Assembly: GCA_913045265.1 (NCBI GenBank)
Contig: CAJWQX010000002.1
Location: forward strand, 25,251-89,250
Direction: 5' to 3'
Length of the DNA stretch: 64,000 nt
Origin: UBA11889 sp002313255
GTDB taxonomy: Bacteria; Pseudomonadota; Gammaproteobacteria; Pseudomonadales; Azotimanducaceae
The notes below the pieces were generated by a model that was not told where the DNA came from, did not search any database, and was given only the letters and a program-made list of their open reading frames with translations. Positions 33,893 through 41,707 of the stretch are shown one piece after another. The stretch's first letter is position 1; every line of letters begins with the position of its first letter. Made by a program: the position numbers and the translations under genes.

Positions 33893-35119
33893 TTATAAAG
33901 GTAAATCCCCCACCGCGTGATTAACCGACCCCGTTTCGTTGTATGAACGAATCACCATGTCAGCAATACGCATCAAATGCACTTCGTCCGAACCATCCGC
34001 GATGCGGGCCCAGCGGGCGTTGATAAGCATATTCGCTAGCGGCGAATCGTTGGAATATCCAAGAGCTCCATGAACCTGCACGGCTCGATCGACCGTCTTC
34101 CACAAAGTGTTAGCGACATGGTGCTTCGCCATCGATACTTCCGCTCGAAAATCCATCTCGTTTTCGATTTTATAGGCGGCATGCAGCACCATCAGCTTCG
34201 ACGAATAAAGCTCCAACGCACTCTCAGCCATCATCCACTGAATCCCTTGCTTTTCTGAGAGAACGGATCCATGCGAGTATCGTTTCTGTGCACGATCCAC
34301 GAGCATTTCAAGCGCTTGTTCGATCTGCCCAATCCACCGCATGCAGTGCGCTAGTCGCGCCGGACCTAGGCGAACTTGACCAAGTTTATGCCCGCCGCCT
34401 TGCTCACCCAACATATTTTCTTGTGGGACACGAACGTCGTTGTAACGTAATTCGGGATGGCCGCCGCCGCCGCCCATTGTTTGTACGTCCCGGACGATTT
34501 CGAACCCTGGTGTATTGGTTGGCACGATGAACGCACTGTTTCTTGCTTGGGCGATCTCAGCATCTGGGTCCGTTTTCGCGATAACGATCGCGAAATCCGC
34601 GCCACGAGCTCCGGAAGTGAACCATTTGTGGCCATTGATGACCCATTCATCACCCTGCTTCACGGCAGACGTTTGAATTTGGGTGGGATCGGAACCAGCT
34701 ACCTCTGGTTCCGTCATCGAAAAACACGATCGGGCGGTACCTTCACAGAGAGGGCGCAGCCACTTTTCCTTTTGCTCCTCGGTACCGAAGTGCAGCATGG
34801 TGTGCATGTTGCCTTCATCGGGCGCTTGGCAATTAATAAGGTACGGTCCGTACGGTGTTTTGACCGCTTCGGCCGACATAGCGGCCACGGCGGTGATACC
34901 CAATCCCATGCCCCCCCACTCTTCCGGCATATGTGGATTCCAAAGCCCCAGCTGGCGTGCCGTGTCGCGCAGCTCTTTTATCGCGATCCGCCATGTATCA
35001 CCGGACGCTTTGCTGTCACGCAGTTCCGTCATCTTCGGTTGAACAGTTTCCTGCATGAACTTTTTCACCAGCAATCGCGCGTCTTCGACCTCCTCTGGAA
35101 ACGTGAAATCAATCGCCAT
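33893..35119 (-). CDS. acyl-CoA dehydrogenase
   Basis: A 408-residue FAD-dependent acyl-CoA dehydrogenase. Visible family marks are CFSMTEPEVAGSDPTQIQT and WVINGHKWFTSGA (FAD/substrate region) and a C-terminal QVHGALGYSNDSPLANMLINA motif. The last resembles ACAD10/11-type and long-chain members. It removes two hydrogens from acyl-CoA and passes electrons to ETF. The frame extends to 35251, but the ATG at 35119 has AAGGGGA upstream and begins at the conserved MAIDFTFPEEV. It is divergent from the crotonase at 35231 and followed by an isomerase-type crotonase, so this is a small beta-oxidation locus. Confidence 0.92.
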   Translation of the reverse strand: MAIDFTFPEEVEDARLLVKKFMQETVQPKMTELRDSKASGDTWRIAIKELRDTARQLGLWNPHMPEEWGGMGLGITAVAAMSAEAVKTPYGPYLINCQAPDEGNMHTMLHFGTEEQKEKWLRPLCEGTARSCFSMTEPEVAGSDPTQIQTSAVKQGDEWVINGHKWFTSGARGADFAIVIAKTDPDAEIAQARNSAFIVPTNTPGFEIVRDVQTMGGGGGHPELRYNDVRVPQENMLGEQGGGHKLGQVRLGPARLAHCMRWIGQIEQALEMLVDRAQKRYSHGSVLSEKQGIQWMMAESALELYSSKLMVLHAAYKIENEMDFRAEVSMAKHHVANTLWKTVDRAVQVHGALGYSNDSPLANMLINARWARIADGSDEVHLMRIADMVIRSYNETGSVNHAVGDLPL

Positions 35120-35230
35120 GAATCTTCCCCTTTTGGTGTCCGCCAAAGCATAACGGTAGAGCCAGTGCATGCTAAACCATTGTCGTTGTCCGGTTATGGT
35201 TAGAATCAATGCGTGTCGCAGGAGAACACT

Positions 35231-36022
35231 ATGTCCGAGCAACCTTTGCAATTAGACAAGCAAGATCACATCGCCATCGTGACTTTGGATCGCCCCGAAA
35301 AATTAAACGCACTTTCGAGCGACTTACAGACCGCGCTCCATGAAGCCACTACTGAAATCGGTGCCGACGACAACATTCGGGTCGCCATTGTCACCGGGGC
35401 GGGGCGCGGGTTCTGCTCTGGAGCCGATCTAACAGCACGAGGACAACAGAAAACCCCGACACAAAATGATCACCTTGACGATCTCGGCTGGGTCGGGCGC
35501 CAAGCAAAAGCAGTGTATGGACTCAACAAACCCGTAATCGCCGCTGTCAACGGCGTTGCTGCGGGGGCTGGGATGAGCTTGGCGTTGGCGTGCGATATAC
35601 GTGTGGGATCAGAGAAAAGCCGCTTCAAAACAGTCTTTATTGAACGGAATCTTTCCCCAGATTCGGGAATGAGTTTCTTTCTTCCTCGTATTGTCGGCTA
35701 CTCGCGAGCCGCAGATTTGATTTACACGAGCCGGGCCGTCGACGGCGAAGAAGCCTATCGCCTCGGGTTGCTTGATCGCTTCGTAGATCACGACGACCTG
35801 ATGGACGCAGCACTTGAAGTCGCTATCCAAATGACGCAGTGGCCCCCTCTCGCATTACGGATGTCTAAGCGTGTATTGCAACACAACGTTGAAGTCGAAC
35901 TTGACGATGCCGTGCGCTTCGAGCTGACTAGCCTTGCTTACGGGAATCGGGCGACGAATGACCGACAAGAGTCCATTGCCGCGTTCCGAGAAAAACGGAA
36001 TCCGGTGTACACGGGCACGTAA
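35231..36022 (+). CDS. enoyl-CoA hydratase/isomerase (PaaG-like active site)
   Basis: A 263-residue crotonase-fold protein (VTLDRPEKLNALSSDLQTAL, VTGAGRGFCSGADLTA). The first hydratase Glu is Ser (GAGMSLALACD), while NLSPDSGMSFFLPRIVG carries an Asp as in PaaG-type isomerases. A double-bond or epoxide isomerase activity is more likely than hydration. The ATG at 35231 follows AGGAGAACACT; an upstream GTG at 35213 is less likely. It is divergent from the acyl-CoA dehydrogenase. Confidence 0.87.
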   Translation: MSEQPLQLDKQDHIAIVTLDRPEKLNALSSDLQTALHEATTEIGADDNIRVAIVTGAGRGFCSGADLTARGQQKTPTQNDHLDDLGWVGRQAKAVYGLNKPVIAAVNGVAAGAGMSLALACDIRVGSEKSRFKTVFIERNLSPDSGMSFFLPRIVGYSRAADLIYTSRAVDGEEAYRLGLLDRFVDHDDLMDAALEVAIQMTQWPPLALRMSKRVLQHNVEVELDDAVRFELTSLAYGNRATNDRQESIAAFREKRNPVYTGT

Positions 36023-36055
36023 AGATCGGGCGTTAACACCATACTTAGTACGCTT

Positions 36056-37441
36056 CTACGGATGCGAACGATCGTCAATACTGCGCGATTTTCGCAGAAC
36101 CCTATGAATCCAAAACCAGCCGATGGGGCCCGCCGTAACGCTAGCCAGACCAATAGCAAAGAAGATACCAACGTACCCATATAACTCGCGCACGAGCAAA
36201 GCAATCGCGAGATAAAACAACGTCTGCCCGACCGACAAAACTAACGCCGGCCCGGGTTTGGACAATGCATTGAAGGTTGTTATCGCGAGATTGGCCATGC
36301 CCATGAATCCAAGCGCGATTGGGACAATATAAAGATACGCCGTCGCCGTCTCTCTGAGCGCCAGATCTTCATTGATCAGCGCAACAAAATATTCGGCACC
36401 GAACCACATGATCACGGCCGCGGTGCAACTGATGACGAAACTGTACCGAACACAGAGATTTAGCGTATCAACCACGCGTTGATGGCGCTTCGCGCCCCAA
36501 TTCTGTCCCACGAGTGGCGCGGCACTCGACGTCACGCCGATAATCGTCATAAAAATTACCGATTCGATGCGGGAAGCAACACCAAACCCCGCGACAATCC
36601 CAACCCCAAATGCTGCGAGCAGATACGTTGTCACCGCGGTGGATACCGGTTGAACAAGGTTGGCGAGACTCGCGGGGATGCCCACGTGCAAGATTTCGCG
36701 ACTCGATGCAGCCCACGTAGAGAGATCGAAACGCATGACCCGCTCGCGAACGAAAAACCAATACGCACTCAGAACCAAAGAAAATGTCCTGGCAATAACA
36801 AAGGCCCATGCCGCGCCTTCTATACCCATGGCAGGTAGGCCGATCCACCCGAATATCAGAAACGGCCCTATCGCCATCTGCAACAACGCGCCGAGCGTCA
36901 TCACCCAACCAGGGAACGATGCATCGCCGAACGCCCGCATGATTAACATCCCGCTCGTTGCTAAACCGAATGCAGGGAAGCCGATGCACCAAATCCTTAC
37001 GTACGAAACCACTTCAGCGAGAACGTCACCCTCGGCTCCAATAAGGTTGAAGACGGCGGACGTATTTTCGTAGAGCAAGCCCGACACCACCACGGTAAAC
37101 ACGAGGACGAGCGAAAGCCCGTGGGTGGCAAATTGCGTTGCCCGACTTCGCTCACCAGCTCCCATTGCGCGAGCGAGGACCACGCTCGCTCCTGTTCCAA
37201 TGCCCCGAGTAAGGGCGGACAGACCCATCATGACCGGAAAAACGAAGGTGATCGCCGCAAGCGCCTCTTTGCTGACGAGACCCAAGAACACGGCCTCTAC
37301 AAGCATGGTGACGGTCATCGCAAGAAAACCCATCGTCATGAAACCGGACAGGCGTAACAAATGACCCGAAAGGGGGCCTTCAACAAATCGAGGGCCGCTC
37401 GATGGTCCCGTCGGAGGGATGGATACAGGTACTTCGGCCAT
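36056..37441 (-). CDS. MATE-family multidrug efflux transporter
   Basis: A 461-residue membrane protein with about twelve hydrophobic helices in two similar halves. MATE marks include GMLIMRAFGDASFPGWVMTL and the second-half SRIESVIFMTIIGVTSSAAP with VGQNWGAKRHQR. It probably exports cationic compounds in exchange for sodium or protons. The start ATG has only GGGA-like Shine-Dalgarno support. It is convergent with the crotonase gene at 36022. Confidence 0.92.
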   Translation of the reverse strand: MAEVPVSIPPTGPSSGPRFVEGPLSGHLLRLSGFMTMGFLAMTVTMLVEAVFLGLVSKEALAAITFVFPVMMGLSALTRGIGTGASVVLARAMGAGERSRATQFATHGLSLVLVFTVVVSGLLYENTSAVFNLIGAEGDVLAEVVSYVRIWCIGFPAFGLATSGMLIMRAFGDASFPGWVMTLGALLQMAIGPFLIFGWIGLPAMGIEGAAWAFVIARTFSLVLSAYWFFVRERVMRFDLSTWAASSREILHVGIPASLANLVQPVSTAVTTYLLAAFGVGIVAGFGVASRIESVIFMTIIGVTSSAAPLVGQNWGAKRHQRVVDTLNLCVRYSFVISCTAAVIMWFGAEYFVALINEDLALRETATAYLYIVPIALGFMGMANLAITTFNALSKPGPALVLSVGQTLFYLAIALLVRELYGYVGIFFAIGLASVTAGPIGWFWIHRVLRKSRSIDDRSHP

Positions 37442-37599
37442 CGTCCCAAGGTACCACGACGTGCGAATTAGGCCCCAAAAACGCGCTGCTTAGATCATCC
37501 ACAAAACCAGATAACGCGCCACAAGAGCGTAAACCGAATTACCCGATCCCCGATCTACGCTATACAATCACGTCACTTGAAGTGCGGGGTGAAGCAGGC

Positions 37600-38037
37600 A
37601 TGAGTCGATTTAGTTCAAAGGGCGCAACGTTACTGGGGCTGGCCATATTGACGTATACAAGCGCGTTGGGATCGGAAGCCGACGTCGATTATCGGCACTA
37701 CTCGATGGAAGCAATTGGCGGACACATGCAAGCCATCGTCAAGATTTTGCGGCAGGAAGTACCGCACAGTGAGCACCTATCTATTCATGCAAACGCCATT
37801 GCTGACATGGCACGCATCGCACCGGACCTCTTTCCCGCGGGTTCACAGGGCAGGGAGGCGTTACCGGCTATCTGGGAACAACCTGAGGATTTTGCCGAAC
37901 GGCTGGACGCTTTTCATTCCGCCGCCGAGGCTTTCAAAGGTGCCGCGGAAAGCGGCGATCCTGCGTCGATCGGTAGCGCGATTGGTGGGTTGGGACAAGC
38001 TTGCAAGGGTTGTCACGACAACTACCGCGAAGAGTAG
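37600..38037 (+). CDS. cytochrome c' (class II cytochrome c)
   Basis: A 145-residue periplasmic cytochrome. The ATG at 37600 begins a signal peptide (SRFSSKGATLLGLAILTYTSALGSEA), then a four-helix-bundle-like sequence. The haem site CKGCHDNYREE lies at the extreme C-terminus (Cys135, Cys138, His139), which is diagnostic of class II cytochromes c'. Members bind NO or transfer electrons. The longer frame back to 37402 has no signal peptide at its start. Its stop abuts the stop of the convergent cytochrome b561 gene with no spacer. Confidence 0.9.
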   Translation: MSRFSSKGATLLGLAILTYTSALGSEADVDYRHYSMEAIGGHMQAIVKILRQEVPHSEHLSIHANAIADMARIAPDLFPAGSQGREALPAIWEQPEDFAERLDAFHSAAEAFKGAAESGDPASIGSAIGGLGQACKGCHDNYREE

Positions 38038-38679
38038 CTAACCCGCGGCCACCAGCACCGAAACAATTAGAATCGAGACAGCCGCGGTTAGCGTGGCCCG
38101 ACGAAAGTGGTCGCGGGTATGCAGCACATCGACCGATTTACGGCCTGTGACCATGGATAGCCACAGCGAATCTCTAAACCACAACCCGTAGATCAATTGG
38201 GCGCTTAGGTGCATAACGATAAACCCGGAGATAATCCAGTGAACCCGGTGATGTAGCCACGTTGCGGTTCCCGCAAATGCATCGGTAACGTAGCGCCTCA
38301 ACGGACCCTCATTAAATATATCGTCTGTTGCAAACAAACCAGCGCTCGCTTGCAGAATCACCAGAGAAAACAACGCGACAGCTAACGCGATACCCGGTGG
38401 TGTGTGGACCTGTGGATCAAGCCGTCGAAGAAAATGGTCTCGTATCGCGGTAGCCGAAACCCGATAGTACCGAAAGCGCGCATAGCGTCCTCCCCAAATA
38501 CCCCAACCGACGCGAAATACCACCAGCCCAATAATCATGAGCCCTGCGCGTTGGTGCCATTGCATCCATCCGATATCGCCGGAGAGGCCAGTAACCAGAC
38601 ACGTACCAACGCCAATTGCAAAAAGCCAATGCCAGATTCGTAATGGAAGATCCCAGACGCGAGTATGCATACCGCTCAA
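38038..38679 (-). CDS. cytochrome b561-type diheme b membrane protein
   Basis: A 213-residue membrane protein with about five hydrophobic segments. It matches the bacterial cytochrome b561/Ni-hydrogenase b-type family: TRVWDLPLRIWHWLFAIGVG, WHQRAGLMIIGLVVFRVGWG, ATWLHHRVHWIISGFIVMH. His residues in helices 1, 2 and 4 are likely haem ligands. It moves electrons between the quinone pool and a periplasmic cytochrome. The gene convergent to it encodes cytochrome c', a frequent partner of such proteins. The ATG at 38670 (MHTRVW) is an alternative start. Confidence 0.88.
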   Translation of the reverse strand: MSGMHTRVWDLPLRIWHWLFAIGVGTCLVTGLSGDIGWMQWHQRAGLMIIGLVVFRVGWGIWGGRYARFRYYRVSATAIRDHFLRRLDPQVHTPPGIALAVALFSLVILQASAGLFATDDIFNEGPLRRYVTDAFAGTATWLHHRVHWIISGFIVMHLSAQLIYGLWFRDSLWLSMVTGRKSVDVLHTRDHFRRATLTAAVSILIVSVLVAAG

Positions 38680-38745
38680 TCTACGTGTCCGCCAAGACTA
38701 CGATTGCGCGCACGGCTCACGGTGCTCGATGCACAACTAAAAACG

Positions 38746-39762
38746 TCATATTGATTCTTCGCCATCGTTCCAACCGCGAACAAGTCCAGCCCCGTCGAGC
38801 TCGTTCCAAAGCGCCGGTGGGATGTCGACCCTCATCAATCCCAAGTTGGTCTGCACTTCCTCCTTCGACCACATCCCAGGAATCACCGCGGCAACCGCCG
38901 GATGGCGTAACGGGTACTGCAAAGCCGCGGCCCGCATATCAACGCCGTGGCTCTCACAAACCTCCCGAATCCTCTGAGCTTTCTCCCAGAGATGGTCAGG
39001 AGCGGGCTTGTAGTCATAGGTCGCCCGACGCCGATCGGTATTCGCTAACAGACCCGAGTTGTACGGTCCACCAATGATCACCGATACGTCATCGGCGATG
39101 CATCGGGGTAGCATTTCATCGAGCGGTGTTTGCTCAAGCAGCGTAAACCGACCCGCCAATAAAAAGCAGTCTACGTCGATCGTGTCCAATACGCGGACGC
39201 ATACTTCCCATTCATTCACACCGAGCCCAATCGCTCGGACCACACCCTGCTCACGTAAGTCTTGTAGCGCAGGCAGTGCCCCGTTGATGGCAACGTCGAA
39301 GATACCCGGTTGTTCATCCCCATGCGTCCACACATCGATGTCGTGACAGAGAAGCACATCGATGCGATCCAAACCAAGTCGCTCAAGGCTAGTTTCGACC
39401 GATCGCCTGACCGCGTCGTAGGAATAATCGTAACGAATGGCAAACGGCTCCGCGTCACGCATGCCCTCGTAACGTTCTCCTTCGTCCTGGGAAACCAGCA
39501 ATCGACCGACCTTACTCGACAATACGAAATCGTCTCTCGGCAACGAAGACAGTGTCCGACCCAGGCGTTTTTCGGATAGACCGTGACCATACAAAGGCGC
39601 GGTATCAAAATACTGAATGCCACCAGCGAACGCTGAACGAACGACATCATCCGCTTCAGTCTCCGATACGCGATCGCCCACACCCCCTAACGTTGCTCCG
39701 CCAAAACCAAGTGCCGTAACTGCAACTCCCGATGTCCCCAAAATCCTCGTTTCTATACCCAT
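38746..39762 (-). CDS. aldo/keto reductase
   Basis: A 338-residue NAD(P)H-dependent aldo/keto reductase resembling the L-fucose/D-threo-aldose 1-dehydrogenase branch. It has TALGFGGATLGG at the N-terminus, IQYFDTAPLYGHGLSEKRLG with the catalytic Asp and Tyr, LSSKVGRLL with the Lys, and IDVLLCHDID with the His. The C-terminal ALQYPLRHPAVAAVIPGMWS is the cofactor-binding part. The open frame begins at 39825; the ATG at 39762 starts at the conserved MGIETRILG. The substrate is unknown. Confidence 0.88.
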   Translation of the reverse strand: MGIETRILGTSGVAVTALGFGGATLGGVGDRVSETEADDVVRSAFAGGIQYFDTAPLYGHGLSEKRLGRTLSSLPRDDFVLSSKVGRLLVSQDEGERYEGMRDAEPFAIRYDYSYDAVRRSVETSLERLGLDRIDVLLCHDIDVWTHGDEQPGIFDVAINGALPALQDLREQGVVRAIGLGVNEWEVCVRVLDTIDVDCFLLAGRFTLLEQTPLDEMLPRCIADDVSVIIGGPYNSGLLANTDRRRATYDYKPAPDHLWEKAQRIREVCESHGVDMRAAALQYPLRHPAVAAVIPGMWSKEEVQTNLGLMRVDIPPALWNELDGAGLVRGWNDGEESI

Positions 39763-40018
39763 GTCATGATCCCGTTTTTCCATCCGTACCGTTGGACGAC
39801 GTATCAAACGCCGCCCCACCATCACTTTGAACCGCTTTGGATACTGCGTGTTCCGTCGCGACCGAAAGTACTACAGGATCTCGGCAGCAATACGTAGGAA
39901 CATGCCCGCAATTAAGCTCTGCCGAAAACACTGCGACGGTGCGACTGCCAAGTACATGCAACAAAAAATAGTGATGCGCATCGAGCGCTGCTTTTCGGTT
40001 CATGTCACCGAGGTTCTT

Positions 40019-40168
40019 ATGCACAAAACAGTTGCACTTAGCCGCTTGTCGGCTGAGGCCATCCTCCGAGTCTATCGTTCCATCATCCGCTTGTATCGCG
40101 CGGATCTTGAGTTCATGGTCCTAGGATCAACTACCCGCGAAAAATCGCCAATCGGGCTTGAGCGATAG
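40019..40168 (+). other. possible small ORF in the 441-base gap 39763-40203
   Basis: The gap between the aldo/keto reductase and the amidase has no recognisable gene. The best candidate is a 49-codon frame with CGAGG five bases before its ATG. Its product is basic and helical (AEAILRVYRSIIRLYRADLE) and ends 35 bases before the amidase start. The frame stays open upstream to 39827 without a ribosome site. The rest should hold the amidase promoter, but I see no clear hexamers. Low confidence that it is a gene. Confidence 0.2.
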
Positions 40169-40203
40169 ACAACGTCGAAACGGAGATAGGAGTACTTTGG
40201 TCA

Positions 40204-41613
40204 ATGAAAGACTACAAACAATACGATGCCGTGGCGCTGGCCGAACTCGTCAAAAAGGGCGAGACGACCCCCGCTGAACTTATCGACGCCGCGATCGACC
40301 AGGCGGAGTCTATCAATCCCAAAATCAACGCGATTGTTACCCCAACCTATGGCGCGGCAAGGGAGAATGCCGAGGGTCTCAACCAAGGCCCTCTCCGTGG
40401 CATCCCTTTTTTGGTCAAAGACCTCAATCACGTCGCCGGCGTACCCACCAGCATGGGTAGTCGGCTTTTTCAAGATTACGTGCCGGATCACGACGGCCAT
40501 GTGGTGACGCGTTTTAGGAACGCCGGACTGAACATTATGGGGAAAACAAACACGCCGGAGATCGGCCTCGCCGCCACCACCGAGTCCGTTGCCCTAGGCG
40601 TCTGCCGAAATCCCTGGAATACCGATCACACGCCCGGCGGTTCCAGCGGAGGCGCCGCCGCTGCTGTCGCCGCCGGTATCGTACCGGTCGCCCATGCGAC
40701 AGATGGCGGCGGATCCATCCGCATCCCGGCTTCTTGTTGCGGCCTCGTGGGATTAAAACCAAGTCGTGGACGGACGCCGCTCGGCCCCGACGTGGGCGAA
40801 GGATGGGGCGGCATGTCGACCGGCCATGTCGTATCGCGGACCGTTCGAGACAGCGCAGCAATACTCGATGTCATCCAAGGGCCGATGCCAGGCGATCCGT
40901 ACCACGGCCCAACCGACTCGGATTCCTTCCTATCCCGTGTGAACGACCACCCCGGCTCGCTACGCGTTGCCATCGATTGTCGTGCATTTACGGGACACGA
41001 CACGCACACGGAGTGCCTCGACGCAGTTCAAAAGGTTGCATCGACGCTCGCTCGGATGGGCCATTTGATCGACGAACAAGCGTTACCTTTGGACCACGAG
41101 GAATGGGGGGTTGTTGTGAGCTCCGTGGTACTCGCCAACGTCGCCCACACCATCTTAACTCGCTGCGCTAGCCTTGGGGTCGAACCAACGCTCGATTTAG
41201 TCGAGCGTAATACGTTGCGCAGCGTCGAAATAGGGCGGCAGTTATCGGCAACAAATTACGTCAAGGCGATACAGCGCATGCATCAATTGAGTCGGGAGAT
41301 GGCTGCGTTTATGCAAGATTGGGACGTGATCCTTAGTCCAACGCTGGTGAGTCCGCCCGTCAAGACTGGGTGGCTTGACCCGAACGACGACCCTGACGTC
41401 TACGGGTCGCGATTCGGTGGTTATTGGGGGTTCACGAATCTCTACAATGCGACCGGTCAACCCGCCATCTCGTTACCCCTTCACAGGACCGCCGAAGGCT
41501 TGCCCGTAGGGGTCCAATTTGCAGCCCGATACGGTGACGAAGCGACGCTATTGCAACTCGCCGCTCAGCTTGAAGCTGAAGTGCCGTGGCCGCTGACCGC
41601 GGAGGTTGAATAA
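40204..41613 (+). CDS. amidase signature family enzyme
   Basis: A 469-residue amidase hydrolysing a carboxamide or related bond with the Ser-cisSer-Lys triad. The Lys is in [14 protein letters not shown]. The signature is [20 protein letters not shown] followed by [20 protein letters not shown] (cis-Ser and nucleophilic Ser). Length is typical. AGGAG lies eleven bases before the ATG. It is not GatA by context, since gatB and gatC are absent. The substrate is unknown. It is convergent with the DNA polymerase gene. Confidence 0.9.
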   Translation: MKDYKQYDAVALAELVKKGETTPAELIDAAIDQAESINPKINAIVTPTYGAARENAEGLNQGPLRGIPFLVKDLNHVAGVPTSMGSRLFQDYVPDHDGHVVTRFRNAGLNIMGKTNTPEIGLAATTESVALGVCRNPWNTDHTPGGSSGGAAAAVAAGIVPVAHATDGGGSIRIPASCCGLVGLKPSRGRTPLGPDVGEGWGGMSTGHVVSRTVRDSAAILDVIQGPMPGDPYHGPTDSDSFLSRVNDHPGSLRVAIDCRAFTGHDTHTECLDAVQKVASTLARMGHLIDEQALPLDHEEWGVVVSSVVLANVAHTILTRCASLGVEPTLDLVERNTLRSVEIGRQLSATNYVKAIQRMHQLSREMAAFMQDWDVILSPTLVSPPVKTGWLDPNDDPDVYGSRFGGYWGFTNLYNATGQPAISLPLHRTAEGLPVGVQFAARYGDEATLLQLAAQLEAEVPWPLTAEVE

Positions 41614-41707
41614 TAAAGGCGCGTCGGAAGCGATCAGCTCAGAGCATACTCTTGACACTACAACGAATCGACGCATCGGTCCTACTCGGTCCAAGCTTCG
41701 CGATCAA

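Noticed and set aside
39827..40018. Upstream half of the open frame in the 39.8-40.2 kb gap as a gene
   Set aside because: No ribosome site, no recognisable domain, and Cys/Arg-rich composition typical of chance frames.
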